From contig JAQWAU010000007.1 of NCBI GenBank assembly GCA_028707535.1, positions 1 to 63,977 of the forward strand: DNA of 63,977 nucleotides, in the 5' to 3' direction. The first letter of the stretch is position 1. The number at the start of each line of letters is the position of its first letter. Below are positions 28,749 through 37,053 of this stretch, in pieces. Under the pieces are notes generated by a model. That model had not been told where the DNA came from, ran no database searches, and saw only the letters and a list, made by a program, of their open reading frames with translations. Position numbers and translations under genes: made by a program. The stretch comes from Heliobacteriaceae bacterium (GTDB lineage Bacteria; Bacillota; Desulfitobacteriia; Heliobacteriales; Heliobacteriaceae).

Positions 28749-28779
28749 ACAAAAGGACAGGAAAATCCTGTCCTTTTGT
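28749..28779. terminator. Bidirectional terminator
   Basis: ACAAAAGGACAGG and CCTGTCCTTTTGT arms with an AAAAT loop. It lies downstream of the minus-strand gene at 28789. Confidence 0.88.
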
Positions 28780-28788
28780 TCAAAACTA

Positions 28789-29271
28789 TTAAGTAGGCTG
28801 GATAAGCAGTTCCACCATGCCCCTCACAACCGGTACAGCGTTATTGATTACTTGTTCATCCCGAACGGCAGCAGGACCGCTGCTAAATATATTCAGCCGG
28901 ACTTTCTGCAAGATTTGAACCAAGGCCTCCAACGCAACTCGCGGTTCACTTTCCGCGCGCTGAAGCAGGCGGTATTGTTGATGTTCGGTTGTTTTTAGTT
29001 GGCCGGTCCGCCCATCATGATAACGAAGTGGACTCATGTTAGCAAGAAACTGGACCTCCGGCATAACCAGAATCATCCGCACCTGCGCTTCCGACAACCG
29101 GTTAACTGTCCACAGGATCTTCTCCCCTTCTTTTAGTTCAGGGGTTGGCCCGTAAAGCGCCTGAAACGCCGTCCAATAGGCAAGAAACTGGTCCCGGGGA
29201 TCTGTTTCTCCACCTGCCCGTCTGAACCACCGTTCCGCCACGGGTTTAAAGATGAGCTCCGTTGGAATCAT
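28789..29271 (-). CDS. Hypothetical protein with a HEPN-like helical pattern
   Basis: The 160-residue protein is all-helical by appearance. R-D-Q-F-L-A-Y-W-T-A-F-Q-A-L-Y-G near residue 30 resembles the first helix of HEPN/ApeA-type domains (F-x-x-x-W-x-A-x-E-A-L-Y). An R-x4-6-H catalytic motif could not be placed with confidence. There is no partner nucleotidyltransferase gene nearby. It may be a single HEPN ribonuclease-like protein or an unrelated helical protein; I assign no function. Confidence 0.6.
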   Translation of the reverse strand: MIPTELIFKPVAERWFRRAGGETDPRDQFLAYWTAFQALYGPTPELKEGEKILWTVNRLSEAQVRMILVMPEVQFLANMSPLRYHDGRTGQLKTTEHQQYRLLQRAESEPRVALEALVQILQKVRLNIFSSGPAAVRDEQVINNAVPVVRGMVELLIQPT

Positions 29272-29482
29272 CCCCTTTGCTCAATGTTGGCCTATAAGAG
29301 TTCCATGCCGTACGGAAAAATTCCTGCCGGGCTGAAAAATTTCTCCTGCTCGTAGTACCCATAGTATATGTTCACCCTGACCGTTTAATAATAAATTTCC
29401 TCGCATTAATTACCGCTTTCCCGTTCATACTAGCGCAAAAACCTATTTGTTTATGGATTAAAAATCGGAAAGGGGGTGCCTA

Positions 29483-30004
29483 ATGCAAGCCCCACCGAAA
29501 AGGAGAATCAGTGTTTTACTGCTGCTAATTACTTTGTTGGTCTTTCCGTGGCCAATCGGTGAACCGGAACTACCGATGAATTTTGAGCAGTTCCTGGCCA
29601 AATACAGCCCGGATCCGGCGGACGCCCAAGCCTTAGGAATTGGTTGGCCCCGCAGTTATGACGTGTGGATGCTGGCCAGGTGCATCACCGGCGAAGCCCG
29701 GGGAGAACCTTATACCGGCCAGGTCGCCGTCGGTGGCGTTGTCCTCAACCGTTTGCGTCACCCATCTTTTCCCAACACCATTTCCGGCGTCATTTTTCAG
29801 CCTTGGGCCTTTACCTCGGTCCACGACGGTCAAATCTGGATGAATATCAATCCGACCTGCTTGAAGGCTGCCCAAGATGCCCTCGCCGGTTGGGACCCAA
29901 GTGGTGGTGCGCTATATTTCTTCAATCCTGCCACCGCCACCAGTGGTTGGATCTGGAGCCGCCCTCAAATCACGCGCATCGGCAAACACATCTTCGCCAA
30001 ATGA
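29483..30004 (+). CDS. sleB: Cell-wall hydrolase SleB-like (spore cortex-lytic enzyme family)
   Basis: The 173-residue protein follows a GGGGGTG site. A signal peptide or anchor lies at about 8-25. The rest is a SleB-type lytic transglycosylase domain: A-R-C-I-T-G-E-A-R-G-E-P (catalytic Glu about 71), G-Q-V-A-V-G-G-V-V-L-N-R, and the C-terminal A-L-Y-F-F-N-P segment. It lacks the N-terminal peptidoglycan-binding domain of Bacillus SleB, so it may be a CwlJ- or YkvT-like short form. A role in cortex hydrolysis fits the germination genes in the window. Confidence 0.86.
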   Translation: MQAPPKRRISVLLLLITLLVFPWPIGEPELPMNFEQFLAKYSPDPADAQALGIGWPRSYDVWMLARCITGEARGEPYTGQVAVGGVVLNRLRHPSFPNTISGVIFQPWAFTSVHDGQIWMNINPTCLKAAQDALAGWDPSGGALYFFNPATATSGWIWSRPQITRIGKHIFAK

Positions 30005-30008
30005 ACAA

Positions 30009-30039
30009 GGCACCCGGCAAAACGGGTGCCTTTGCTTTT
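30009..30039 (+). terminator. Terminator of the SleB-like gene
   Basis: GGCACCCG and CGGGTGCC arms enclose GCAAAA and are followed by TTTGCTTTT on the plus strand. Confidence 0.82.
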
Positions 30040-30046
30040 GCTGTCT

Positions 30047-31798
30047 TTAAAACGCAAACCGTCGGAACAGGGCTTGGTACTGACCAGTAATCTGCCGGGG
30101 TAACCGGTCGCCAAACTTGGTAAAAAACGCAGCTTGATCTTCAACTTCTTCCCGCCAAGATTCCGCATCCACCTGCAGCAGGGTGGCTATAGTTTCCTGG
30201 GAGATATCCAGTCCGGTAGTATCGATGTCATCCAGGCAAGGCAGGTACCCGATGGGTGATTCTACCGCACCGACCTCTCCCCGGCACCGAGCCAGGATCC
30301 AAGCCAAAACCCGCAGGTTTTCCCCATAACCAGGCCAAATGAAATTACCCTGCTGATCAGTTCGAAACCAGTTGACATTAAAGATTTTCGGTGGGTTGGG
30401 AATTCGTTTCCCCATTTCCAACCAAAACGCAAAATAATCAGCCATATTATAGCCACAAAACGGCAACATCGCCATCGGGTCCCGCCGGACAACCCCAACG
30501 GCTCCGGCCGCTGCCGCTGTTGTTTCCGAACCCATCGTTGCCCCTACAAACACCCCGTGGTCCCAGTCAAACGACTGGTAAACCAAGGGAGCCACTTTGG
30601 CCCGCCGACCACCGAATACGATCGCTGAAATCGGTACCCCTTGCGGATTCTCCCACTCCGGTGAAATGGATGGACACTGACAAGCCGGCGCCGTAAAGCG
30701 GGAATTGGGGTGAGCGCCTCTTTCCCCGCTGGCCGGCGTCCAAGGCCTACCCTGCCAGTCAATTCCGTGGGAAGGCGGTTCTACCCCCATCCCTTCCCAC
30801 CACACGGTATTTTCCGGAGTGTGAAGTACATTAGTAAAAATTGTATTTCTTTGGACCGTCTGCATCGCATTAGGGTTGGTCTTCATGCTGGTGCCGGGAG
30901 CAACCCCAAAAAATCCAGCCTCCGGGTTCATGGCCCACAACCGCCCGTCTTCCCCAATCCGCATCCAGGCAATATCATCCCCCACGGTAAAAACCTCATA
31001 GCCGGCCAATGCCGCCGGTGGCACCAGCATCGCCAAATTGGTCTTCCCGCAAGCGCTCGGGAAGGCAGCAGCAATATAGGCGGTCTCCCCTTTGGGATTC
31101 CGCAGCCCTAAGATCAACATATGCTCGGCCATCCAACCCTGTTGACGCCCCATGTAACTGGCAATACGCAGCGCAAAACATTTTTTGCCTAAAAGAACAT
31201 TCCCACCATAGCCGGAACCAACACTCCAAATCGTGTTGTCCTCGGGAAAGTGACAGATAAAACGCCTTTCGATGTTCAAATCAGCCTTGGAATGCAAACC
31301 CTTGACAAAATCGCCGGAATCACCTAGTTCATCCCAAGCGCTCTTGCCCATCCGGGTCATAATCCGCATGTTTAACACCACATAAATACTGTCGGTTAAT
31401 TCGATCCCGACCTTGGTAAACGGTGAACCCGGCGGCCCCATTAAATAGGGAACGACATACATGGTCCGGCCCTGCATCGCCCCGGCAAAGATCTTGCCCA
31501 ATCTGGCATAAGCCTCGGCCGGCGCCATCCAGTTGTTGGTCGGACCGGCTTCAGATTTTTGGGTTGTACAAATAAAGGTTAATTGCTCAACCCGGGCAAC
31601 ATCATTGACCGCTGTCCGGTGCAGGTAACAACCGGGCAGTTGCTGCTGATCCAACTCGTGCAGTTCACCTGTACTTACGCCTTCCCTTATCAACCGGTTC
31701 TTTTCCGCCTCGGAACCATCCAACCAGACAATATGATCAGGCTTGGTTAGCTTAGCCATTTCCGCAACCCAATTTTGAACCGCTTGATTACCATTCAT
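30047..31798 (-). CDS. pckG: Phosphoenolpyruvate carboxykinase, GTP-dependent
   Basis: The 583-residue cytosolic enzyme interconverts oxaloacetate plus GTP with PEP, CO2 and GDP. The kinase P-loop is clear (F-P-S-A-C-G-K-T-N), as are the G-D-D-I-A-W-M metal-binding segment and the R-Y-x-like aromatic nucleotide pocket region. In anaerobes it often runs in the PEP-carboxylating direction. The nearby ferredoxin-dependent oxidoreductase genes are transcribed separately. A sigma-A promoter lies about 65 bp upstream. Confidence 0.97.
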   Translation of the reverse strand: MNGNQAVQNWVAEMAKLTKPDHIVWLDGSEAEKNRLIREGVSTGELHELDQQQLPGCYLHRTAVNDVARVEQLTFICTTQKSEAGPTNNWMAPAEAYARLGKIFAGAMQGRTMYVVPYLMGPPGSPFTKVGIELTDSIYVVLNMRIMTRMGKSAWDELGDSGDFVKGLHSKADLNIERRFICHFPEDNTIWSVGSGYGGNVLLGKKCFALRIASYMGRQQGWMAEHMLILGLRNPKGETAYIAAAFPSACGKTNLAMLVPPAALAGYEVFTVGDDIAWMRIGEDGRLWAMNPEAGFFGVAPGTSMKTNPNAMQTVQRNTIFTNVLHTPENTVWWEGMGVEPPSHGIDWQGRPWTPASGERGAHPNSRFTAPACQCPSISPEWENPQGVPISAIVFGGRRAKVAPLVYQSFDWDHGVFVGATMGSETTAAAAGAVGVVRRDPMAMLPFCGYNMADYFAFWLEMGKRIPNPPKIFNVNWFRTDQQGNFIWPGYGENLRVLAWILARCRGEVGAVESPIGYLPCLDDIDTTGLDISQETIATLLQVDAESWREEVEDQAAFFTKFGDRLPRQITGQYQALFRRFAF

Positions 31799-31860
31799 TG
31801 ATCATCACCACTCTCCACAAAAATTCTTATCGTTCATTTTGCATAAATAACCATACGGCA

Positions 31861-31888
31861 ATTCTACCATGTTTAACCGGACTGTGAA
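31861..31888 (-). promoter_or_regulatory. Sigma-A promoter of pckG
   Basis: On the minus strand TTCACA (31883-31888) and TAGAAT (31861-31866) are spaced by 16 bases. The rest of the gene-free stretch 31799-32114 is AT-rich, contains a TATAAT near 32049 in the plus sense, and shows nothing else I can assign. Confidence 0.65.
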
Positions 31889-32114
31889 CAAACCAAATGA
31901 GGCACTTTATTTTTTTTCATATATTTTCCTCCAAATACTCTGGGTTGGACAAGCAAAAGGCAGAAAATTGTTAAAATTTTAATTATCAGAGTAATCGAAA
32001 AATAAGTTTTAGGGTCTACCGGATCTTCCTCATCTAATTAGGTTATGATATAATTTAATTTGTATTTACCTCTGGCCGGTTAATTAATATACAGTCCTCT
32101 GTATGCACTAGGGA

Positions 32115-32900
32115 TCATTTTCTTCGGTAGGCAATCATTTCTCCCGTCTTAACCCTGACCCCCGGGGTCAACCCTTTTTCCCAAACAATCTGCCGGGGTT
32201 CAAACAGTAAAATGACGGTAGAACCGAACTGAAAATAGCCCAGGTCATCCCCTTTCGCCACCAGGGAACCAATGTCGCTGTAAACCAATTGGACACTACC
32301 CACCATTAAGGCTCCCACCTTGACAACGGCGACTGTACCGATACTTGAAGCAATATAGGTGACCACCCGTTCATTGCGGGTAAATAAACCGCGGATACCG
32401 GTAACAGCCGGATCGTTAACCGGAAACAGACAACCGGGCCAATGAGCGCAACCGGTAATCCGCCCGCTCACCGGGGCGTGAATCCAATGATAGTCCCGGG
32501 GGCTTAAATACAGAGTTACATACTCGCCACCCAGAAAAGCTCGAGCTTTAGCCCGGTCACCGAGCAATGCTTCCACAGAATAGTTAATTCCTTTAGCCTG
32601 GACAAGCCTCCCTTCCTGAATCACCCCGACCTGGGAAACCCGGGCATCAACGGGGCTGACTACAACCCCCGGTTCCGGGCAGACCGGCCGGGCATCCGGC
32701 CGTAACCGGCGCGTAAAAAATGCCGCTAAAGAAGTATACTCTCGCCAAGGTTTCTCGGCTTCCTCAACAGCAATCCCGTAATACCGGATAAACCAAGGGA
32801 TTACCGGGCGGCTCCAATTGGCCCGGGAAAACCGCCCGGCTTGGCGGGAAAGCCACTTTTGCGGGAGAATATGGAGCAATGACAAGATAATCCGGCGCAA
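32115..32900 (-). CDS. psd: Phosphatidylserine decarboxylase proenzyme
   Basis: The 261-residue protein makes phosphatidylethanolamine from phosphatidylserine at the membrane. The self-cleavage site is F-G-S-T (Ser about 227, which becomes the pyruvoyl group), a variant of the common L/V/G-G-S-T. The D-A-R-V and Y-H-W-I-H-x-P-V-S-G catalytic motifs (Asp and His) are present. No pssA (phosphatidylserine synthase) gene is adjacent. It is a single-gene unit. Confidence 0.95.
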   Translation of the reverse strand: MRRIILSLLHILPQKWLSRQAGRFSRANWSRPVIPWFIRYYGIAVEEAEKPWREYTSLAAFFTRRLRPDARPVCPEPGVVVSPVDARVSQVGVIQEGRLVQAKGINYSVEALLGDRAKARAFLGGEYVTLYLSPRDYHWIHAPVSGRITGCAHWPGCLFPVNDPAVTGIRGLFTRNERVVTYIASSIGTVAVVKVGALMVGSVQLVYSDIGSLVAKGDDLGYFQFGSTVILLFEPRQIVWEKGLTPGVRVKTGEMIAYRRK

Positions 32901-33030
32901 CTGGATCCCCCCTCGGTATGCTGCTGATTGCTTATGAATTTAGAATACCGATTGTCGGCGCCACTGTCAAATTACGGTGCTTGCCCTCCCGGAATAATTC
33001 CTTTAGACTGAAAAGGTCAAAGAATAACCG

Positions 33031-33225
33031 TTACCCCCCCCCATAAATAAAATAAAGGCCAAAACCAATCAGCAATAATCCTAAAAATGCCCAACAAAAA
33101 ATATGTAGCATTCCCTTTCCCAAAGCTCCCAAGTATTCCCGGCGGCTTACCGGATCGGCGCACCGCCCGGAATTCAGGTGTAAATTCGGCCTGGTTCGCA
33201 ACATACCATATACCATCCAGACCAA
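33031..33225 (-). CDS. Small membrane protein, probably two helices
   Basis: The 64-residue ORF begins at a TTG. The reading frame continues open upstream to about 33270 and encodes further hydrophobic residues (G-G-I-G-L-L-G-G-I-V), so the true start may be earlier. A clear C-terminal helix (about 42-60) follows a basic loop. No family was recognised. The gene lies directly upstream of, and divergent from, the kor operon. Coding potential rests mainly on the hydrophobic pattern. Confidence 0.45.
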   Translation of the reverse strand: MVWMVYGMLRTRPNLHLNSGRCADPVSRREYLGALGKGMLHIFCWAFLGLLLIGFGLYFIYGGG

Positions 33226-33320
33226 TACTATTCCCCCAAGCAGCCCAATACCGCCGGTTACCCCTTGTTCCCAACCCTACACTACATTTAATTCTGGATA
33301 AAATAGGCAGGTAATGTTAA

Positions 33321-33533
33321 ATGACCGCAACGATTAATCTAACACCTAATTGGTGTAAAGGCTGTGGAATCTGTTTTACCCTTTGTTCGCAAAAGGTTCT
33401 CGGACCCGGTCCGGATCTCCGGTGCCAGGTCGTTCACCCGGAAAAATGTACCGGTTGTCGCCAATGTGAACTGCACTGTCCTGATTATGCCATCGACATC
33501 GAAAGGGGGAGCAGTCGTGAACACGGCAAATAA
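33321..33533 (+). CDS. korD: 2-oxoacid:ferredoxin oxidoreductase ferredoxin-like (delta) subunit
   Basis: The 70-residue protein binds two [4Fe-4S] clusters. The first motif is C-K-G-C-G-I-C-F-T-L-C (about residues 12-22); the second is C-T-G-C-R-Q-C-E-L-H-C-P-D-Y-A. It is the electron-transfer subunit of a KorABCD-type complex and is the first gene of the operon. Its 3' end overlaps the GTG start of korA by 17 bp. Confidence 0.92.
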   Translation: MTATINLTPNWCKGCGICFTLCSQKVLGPGPDLRCQVVHPEKCTGCRQCELHCPDYAIDIERGSSREHGK

Positions 33534-34668
33534 ACCGGTATTTGAGCTATTACAAGGCAACCGGGCGGTAGCACTGGGGGCATTATACGCCGGCGTGAAT
33601 TTTTATGCAGGCTACCCGATCACCCCTTCCTCCGAGATTGCCGAACAAATGGCGCTCCGCTTGCCCATCAGCGGGGGGAAATTTGTGCAGATGGAAGACG
33701 AAATTGCTTCCATGGCCGCAATTTTAGGGGCGTCTTTGGCCGGTAGCAAATCCCTTACGGCTACTTCCGGCCCCGGCTTTTCGCTAATGCAAGAAAATCT
33801 CGGCTACGGCATTTTGGCCGAAATTCCCACGGTAATTGTTAACTCCCAACGTTTCGGCCCTTCGACCGGCATTCCTACGGCACCGGCCCAAGGTGATATT
33901 ATGCAGGCCCGTTGGGGAACCCACGGACCCCACCCGGTGGTAGCTTTTTGCCCTTATTCTGTCAAGGAGTGTTTCAACCTTACCGTAGAAGCAGTCAATT
34001 GGTCGGAACGCCTCCGGCAACCGGTTATCCTGCTCATTGACATGATCATTTCCCACATGCGGGAAAATGTGCGGTTACCCGCCAAAGGGGAAATTCGCGT
34101 TTGGGAACGGACCAGGCCGACAGTACCGGGCACCCCTCCTTACGCGATTGTTGACGATTCTTTGGTTCCCCCGATGGCCAATATGGCTCCTGGTTTCCGG
34201 CAGCACTTCACCGGATTAATCCACGATGAAAATGGCTTTCCTACGACCAACGCCAAAATGGCAACCGCTTGCCTGGGGCGACTTAACCAAAAAATCAACC
34301 GGTGCCGCGATGAACTGGTGATGGTTGAAGAATATGCCTGTGAAGACTGTGAGGTAGCTGTCGTCGCTTATGGATCGGTAGCCCGGTCCGCGTTGCGGGC
34401 CGTAAGGGTTGCCCGTGAACAAGGATTGGCCGCAGGCCTCTTGCGGCCAATCACAATTTGGCCTTTTCCGGACCGGGAAATAAATGCCCTGGCCGGAAAA
34501 GTGAAAGCGATTGTCATTCCCGAGATGAATCTCGGCCAATTGGCTTACGAAGTCGAACGGGCTGTTGCCGGGCAATGCCAGATCTTACCTATCCTACAGC
34601 ACTCTGGTGAACTGATCGGCCCACGCGTCATTTTGGAGGGACTTAAGGAGGTGGCTGCTGGTGCGTGA
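33517..34668 (+). CDS. korA: 2-oxoacid:ferredoxin oxidoreductase alpha subunit
   Basis: The protein has about 383 residues, starting at a GTG behind GGGGGAGC; the frame is open further upstream but the extra codons overlap korD. N-R-A-V-A-L-G-A-L-Y-A-G, Y-P-I-T-P-S-S-E-I and the E-D-E-I-A-S-M-A-A-I-L-G-A-S-L-A-G segment are typical of KorA/VorA-type alpha subunits. With korB and korD it oxidises a 2-oxoacid (2-oxoglutarate or a branched-chain oxoacid) to acyl-CoA, reducing ferredoxin. Substrate is not certain from sequence. Confidence 0.94.
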   Translation: MNTANKPVFELLQGNRAVALGALYAGVNFYAGYPITPSSEIAEQMALRLPISGGKFVQMEDEIASMAAILGASLAGSKSLTATSGPGFSLMQENLGYGILAEIPTVIVNSQRFGPSTGIPTAPAQGDIMQARWGTHGPHPVVAFCPYSVKECFNLTVEAVNWSERLRQPVILLIDMIISHMRENVRLPAKGEIRVWERTRPTVPGTPPYAIVDDSLVPPMANMAPGFRQHFTGLIHDENGFPTTNAKMATACLGRLNQKINRCRDELVMVEEYACEDCEVAVVAYGSVARSALRAVRVAREQGLAAGLLRPITIWPFPDREINALAGKVKAIVIPEMNLGQLAYEVERAVAGQCQILPILQHSGELIGPRVILEGLKEVAAGA

Positions 34669-36172
34669 TGCGCTCAAACCCTATTTTCGGCCCCAATATT
34701 TGCCACACATTTGGTGCCCTGGCTGTTCTAACGGCATCACCACCCGCTGCCTCGTGGAAGCGATCGAAAAACTCGGCCTAGATCCGGACCAGGTAGTCAT
34801 CGTGTCCGGAATTGGCTGCTCGTCAAGGGCAACCGGGTACCTAAATTTTCACACGGTGCACACAACCCATGGCCGGGCCATCGCCTTCGCTACCGGGATC
34901 AAGTTAGCCCGGCCGGAAATGAAAGTAATCGTCATTACCGGTGACGGTGACGGGGCCGCTATCGGGGGCAACCACCTGATCCATGCAGCCCGGCGCAACA
35001 TCGACCTGACGGTGGTACTTTACAACAACTCCATTTATGGGATGACCGGCGGCCAGAGTTCACCGCTTAGCCCACCAGGGGCCAAATTGACAACCAGTCC
35101 CTGGGGGCATATAGAACCCCAGTTTGACACCGCCCAACTTGCCGTTGGGGCAGGGGCCACTTTTGTCGCCCGGCAAACCGTTTACCATGTCCGTCAACTA
35201 ACCGAACTACTCGCTAAGGGGATCACCCATAACGGGTTTTCCTTCATCGAAGCGGTATCGATCTGCCCGGTACATTTTGGCCGGCAAAACAAACTTGGCA
35301 CACCGGGGGAAATGCTGCTTAAACTGAAGAGTATGGCTGTTCCCGTAGAGAAAGCGGCAACCTTGTCCGCGGAAGAAAAGCCTTCACGCATCATTACCGG
35401 TCTCCTGCACCAGACAATAGCCGGTGAATTCTGCCACAATGTCGCTTTAACCAACGAAAAGGCGAAACTTGCCGTAAAGAGGAAAAATGCCTTGCCCACC
35501 AGTAAGGCTCACCTCGGGGACCCGGAATTGCAAAAAGTCTATGACGAGTTTTTAAAGACCGCGGACGATTGGCAGCTACCGGCAACAGCAATTCCCGGCA
35601 AAAAGCGTAGTTGTTGGGAAATCCGGCTGGCCGGCCGTGGTGGCCAAGGAATCATTACCGCCGCCATTTTGTTGGCCAAGGCCGCAATAATGAAAGGCAA
35701 CAACGCCGTGCAAACTCATTCCTACGGGCCGGAAATGCGGGGTGGGTATTCCCGGGCTGATGTAATTATCATGGAAGGCACTACAGATTACCCGGAAGTC
35801 CTCGATGCCGACCTGTTAGTCTTAATGAGCCCGGAATCCTTGGAACGTTACGGCCAGAAGATCAAGCGTTCGGCAACCGTAATCGTCGATGAAACCAGCT
35901 TGTCCCCGACAAAAGTTAAAGAATTCTACGCCGGCTTGGAACGGCAACCACAACGCGTAATGTTCCGGCCAATCACCGGGCGGGCCCGGGAAATTTTCGG
36001 CCGTAACCAAGGGGCTAACCTGATTGCCGCCGGAATGCTTACCGCTTTGACTGATGCCGCCACTTTTGAAGGCCTTTTGGTAGCTGCCTCAATTCAATTT
36101 CCGACAACCCCATCCAGAACTATCTCACAGGCCCTGGAAACCGGCTACCTTCTAGCAACTGCGGCTGATTAA
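34661..36172 (+). CDS. korB: 2-oxoacid:ferredoxin oxidoreductase, fused beta and gamma subunits
   Basis: The 503-residue protein begins at a GTG that overlaps the end of korA. Residues 1 to about 285 are the thiamine-diphosphate-binding beta subunit: W-C-P-G-C-S-N-G cysteines, G-I-G-C-S-S-R, and the TPP motif G-D-G-D-G-A-A-I-G-G-N-H with N-N. A linker (about 285-320) leads into a gamma subunit domain starting with E-I-R-L-A-G-R-G-G-Q-G and T-H-S-Y-G-P-E-M-R-G-G. Beta and gamma are usually separate genes, so this is a fusion. The reading frame runs through without a break. Confidence 0.93.
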   Translation: MRDALKPYFRPQYLPHIWCPGCSNGITTRCLVEAIEKLGLDPDQVVIVSGIGCSSRATGYLNFHTVHTTHGRAIAFATGIKLARPEMKVIVITGDGDGAAIGGNHLIHAARRNIDLTVVLYNNSIYGMTGGQSSPLSPPGAKLTTSPWGHIEPQFDTAQLAVGAGATFVARQTVYHVRQLTELLAKGITHNGFSFIEAVSICPVHFGRQNKLGTPGEMLLKLKSMAVPVEKAATLSAEEKPSRIITGLLHQTIAGEFCHNVALTNEKAKLAVKRKNALPTSKAHLGDPELQKVYDEFLKTADDWQLPATAIPGKKRSCWEIRLAGRGGQGIITAAILLAKAAIMKGNNAVQTHSYGPEMRGGYSRADVIIMEGTTDYPEVLDADLLVLMSPESLERYGQKIKRSATVIVDETSLSPTKVKEFYAGLERQPQRVMFRPITGRAREIFGRNQGANLIAAGMLTALTDAATFEGLLVAASIQFPTTPSRTISQALETGYLLATAAD

Positions 36173-36183
36173 ACCTCAAGAAA

Positions 36184-36217
36184 AACAGAACCGTACCTAC
36201 CGGGTACGGTTCTGTTT
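36184..36217. terminator. Terminator between the kor operon and the cupin gene
   Basis: AACAGAACCGTACC and GGTACGGTTCTGTT arms with a T-run on the plus strand serve the kor operon. The minus strand reads the same hairpin after the cupin gene. Confidence 0.9.
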
Positions 36218-36221
36218 TTTG

Positions 36222-36566
36222 TTATTTGGTCGCCGGCGAAAAGGTGCAAAACATTACCAACGGTTCCGGACCAGCCGCCTTAACCCCATGGACTACTCCT
36301 TGTGGTGCCAGCATGGCGTTCCCGGCCTCAACCGGCTGGTAGGTATCACCGACCAAAAACTCGCCTTTGCCGGAAACAACATACATTGTCTCCAGGGCCC
36401 CTTCGTGTACATGTGGGGCAATCCGGCACCCGGGGGCAACCCGGATCTCCGCATTGTTCAGCCGGCCGTTGTGCTCACTGGTAAACAAATGCCGGACCAG
36501 CACCCCCTCATTAGTTGGATGGGGCACAAACTCTTCATGCGTCAAAATCATATTTTCGCTCAACAT
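36222..36566 (-). CDS. Small cupin-domain protein
   Basis: Starting at 36566 (AGGGGGAAGAGGG before the ATG) the protein has 114 residues; the frame is open to 36728 but the extra part is not conserved-looking and reads through the DUF3243 terminator. The cupin motifs are clear: P-G-C-R-I-A-P-H-V-H-E-G-A-L-E-T-M-Y and G-N-A-M-L-A-P-Q-G-V-V-H-G. The metal ligands His, His, Glu and His are all in place. Function is unknown beyond the fold. Confidence 0.88.
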   Translation of the reverse strand: MLSENMILTHEEFVPHPTNEGVLVRHLFTSEHNGRLNNAEIRVAPGCRIAPHVHEGALETMYVVSGKGEFLVGDTYQPVEAGNAMLAPQGVVHGVKAAGPEPLVMFCTFSPATK

Positions 36567-36643
36567 CCCTCTTCCCCCTTTTTTCCCGTTTTTCCAGTTT
36601 GGTTTTTCGACGGCCGGGGGGTAATTTCCTTTTCCGCAAAAAA

Positions 36644-36676
36644 GGAAAAACCCCCGGCCCAAGCGGGGGTTTTTCC
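36644..36676. terminator. Terminator after the DUF3243 gene
   Basis: GAAAAACCCCCG and CGGGGGTTTTTC arms form a strong hairpin. On the minus strand it is followed by a second T-rich tract. Confidence 0.88.
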
Positions 36677-36690
36677 GGGTCAACCGGATT

Positions 36691-36936
36691 TTAGTGCAAA
36701 CCTTGTTTTCCGTACCGGAGTAAAACATTGGCTAATACCTTTTTTTCATCCTCCGTACTGACTTCCCACAGTTCTTTCATTAGTCGCTCTTCGGGTTTGT
36801 CCGCCGAAAACAAATGTACGGCGATATCAGCCAAATTAACGATACCTTCCGCCATGACCCCATCAGGAATCCCGTGTTCTTTTCCCTCGGTAATCCGGGA
36901 AGCAAGCCGCTGCTTAAAACCCTGAACATCAACCAC
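36691..36936 (-). CDS. DUF3243 family protein (YmfJ-like)
   Basis: The 81-residue protein is soluble and mostly helical. The C-terminal pattern E-E-R-L-M-K-E-L-W-E-V-S-T-E-D-E-K-K-V-L-A-N resembles DUF3243 members such as Bacillus YmfJ. Function is unknown. The ATG follows a GGGGG-type site. It is a single-gene unit with a strong terminator. Confidence 0.75.
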   Translation of the reverse strand: MVDVQGFKQRLASRITEGKEHGIPDGVMAEGIVNLADIAVHLFSADKPEERLMKELWEVSTEDEKKVLANVLLRYGKQGLH

Positions 36937-37053
36937 CGCTTATCCACCCCCTTTTCGTTCAGGCTACAATGATAGCTTTTTCCAAAACGTCCAGCCATAT
37001 ACCCGGTAAAGGGGGATTATTTCCTGTTCCTAGGCAGGTACCCTGCCAAAGTC

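Noticed and set aside
33017-33274. 85-codon minus-strand ORF upstream of the kor operon
   Set aside because: It is out of frame with the more membrane-protein-like 64-codon ORF in the same place and has less natural composition.
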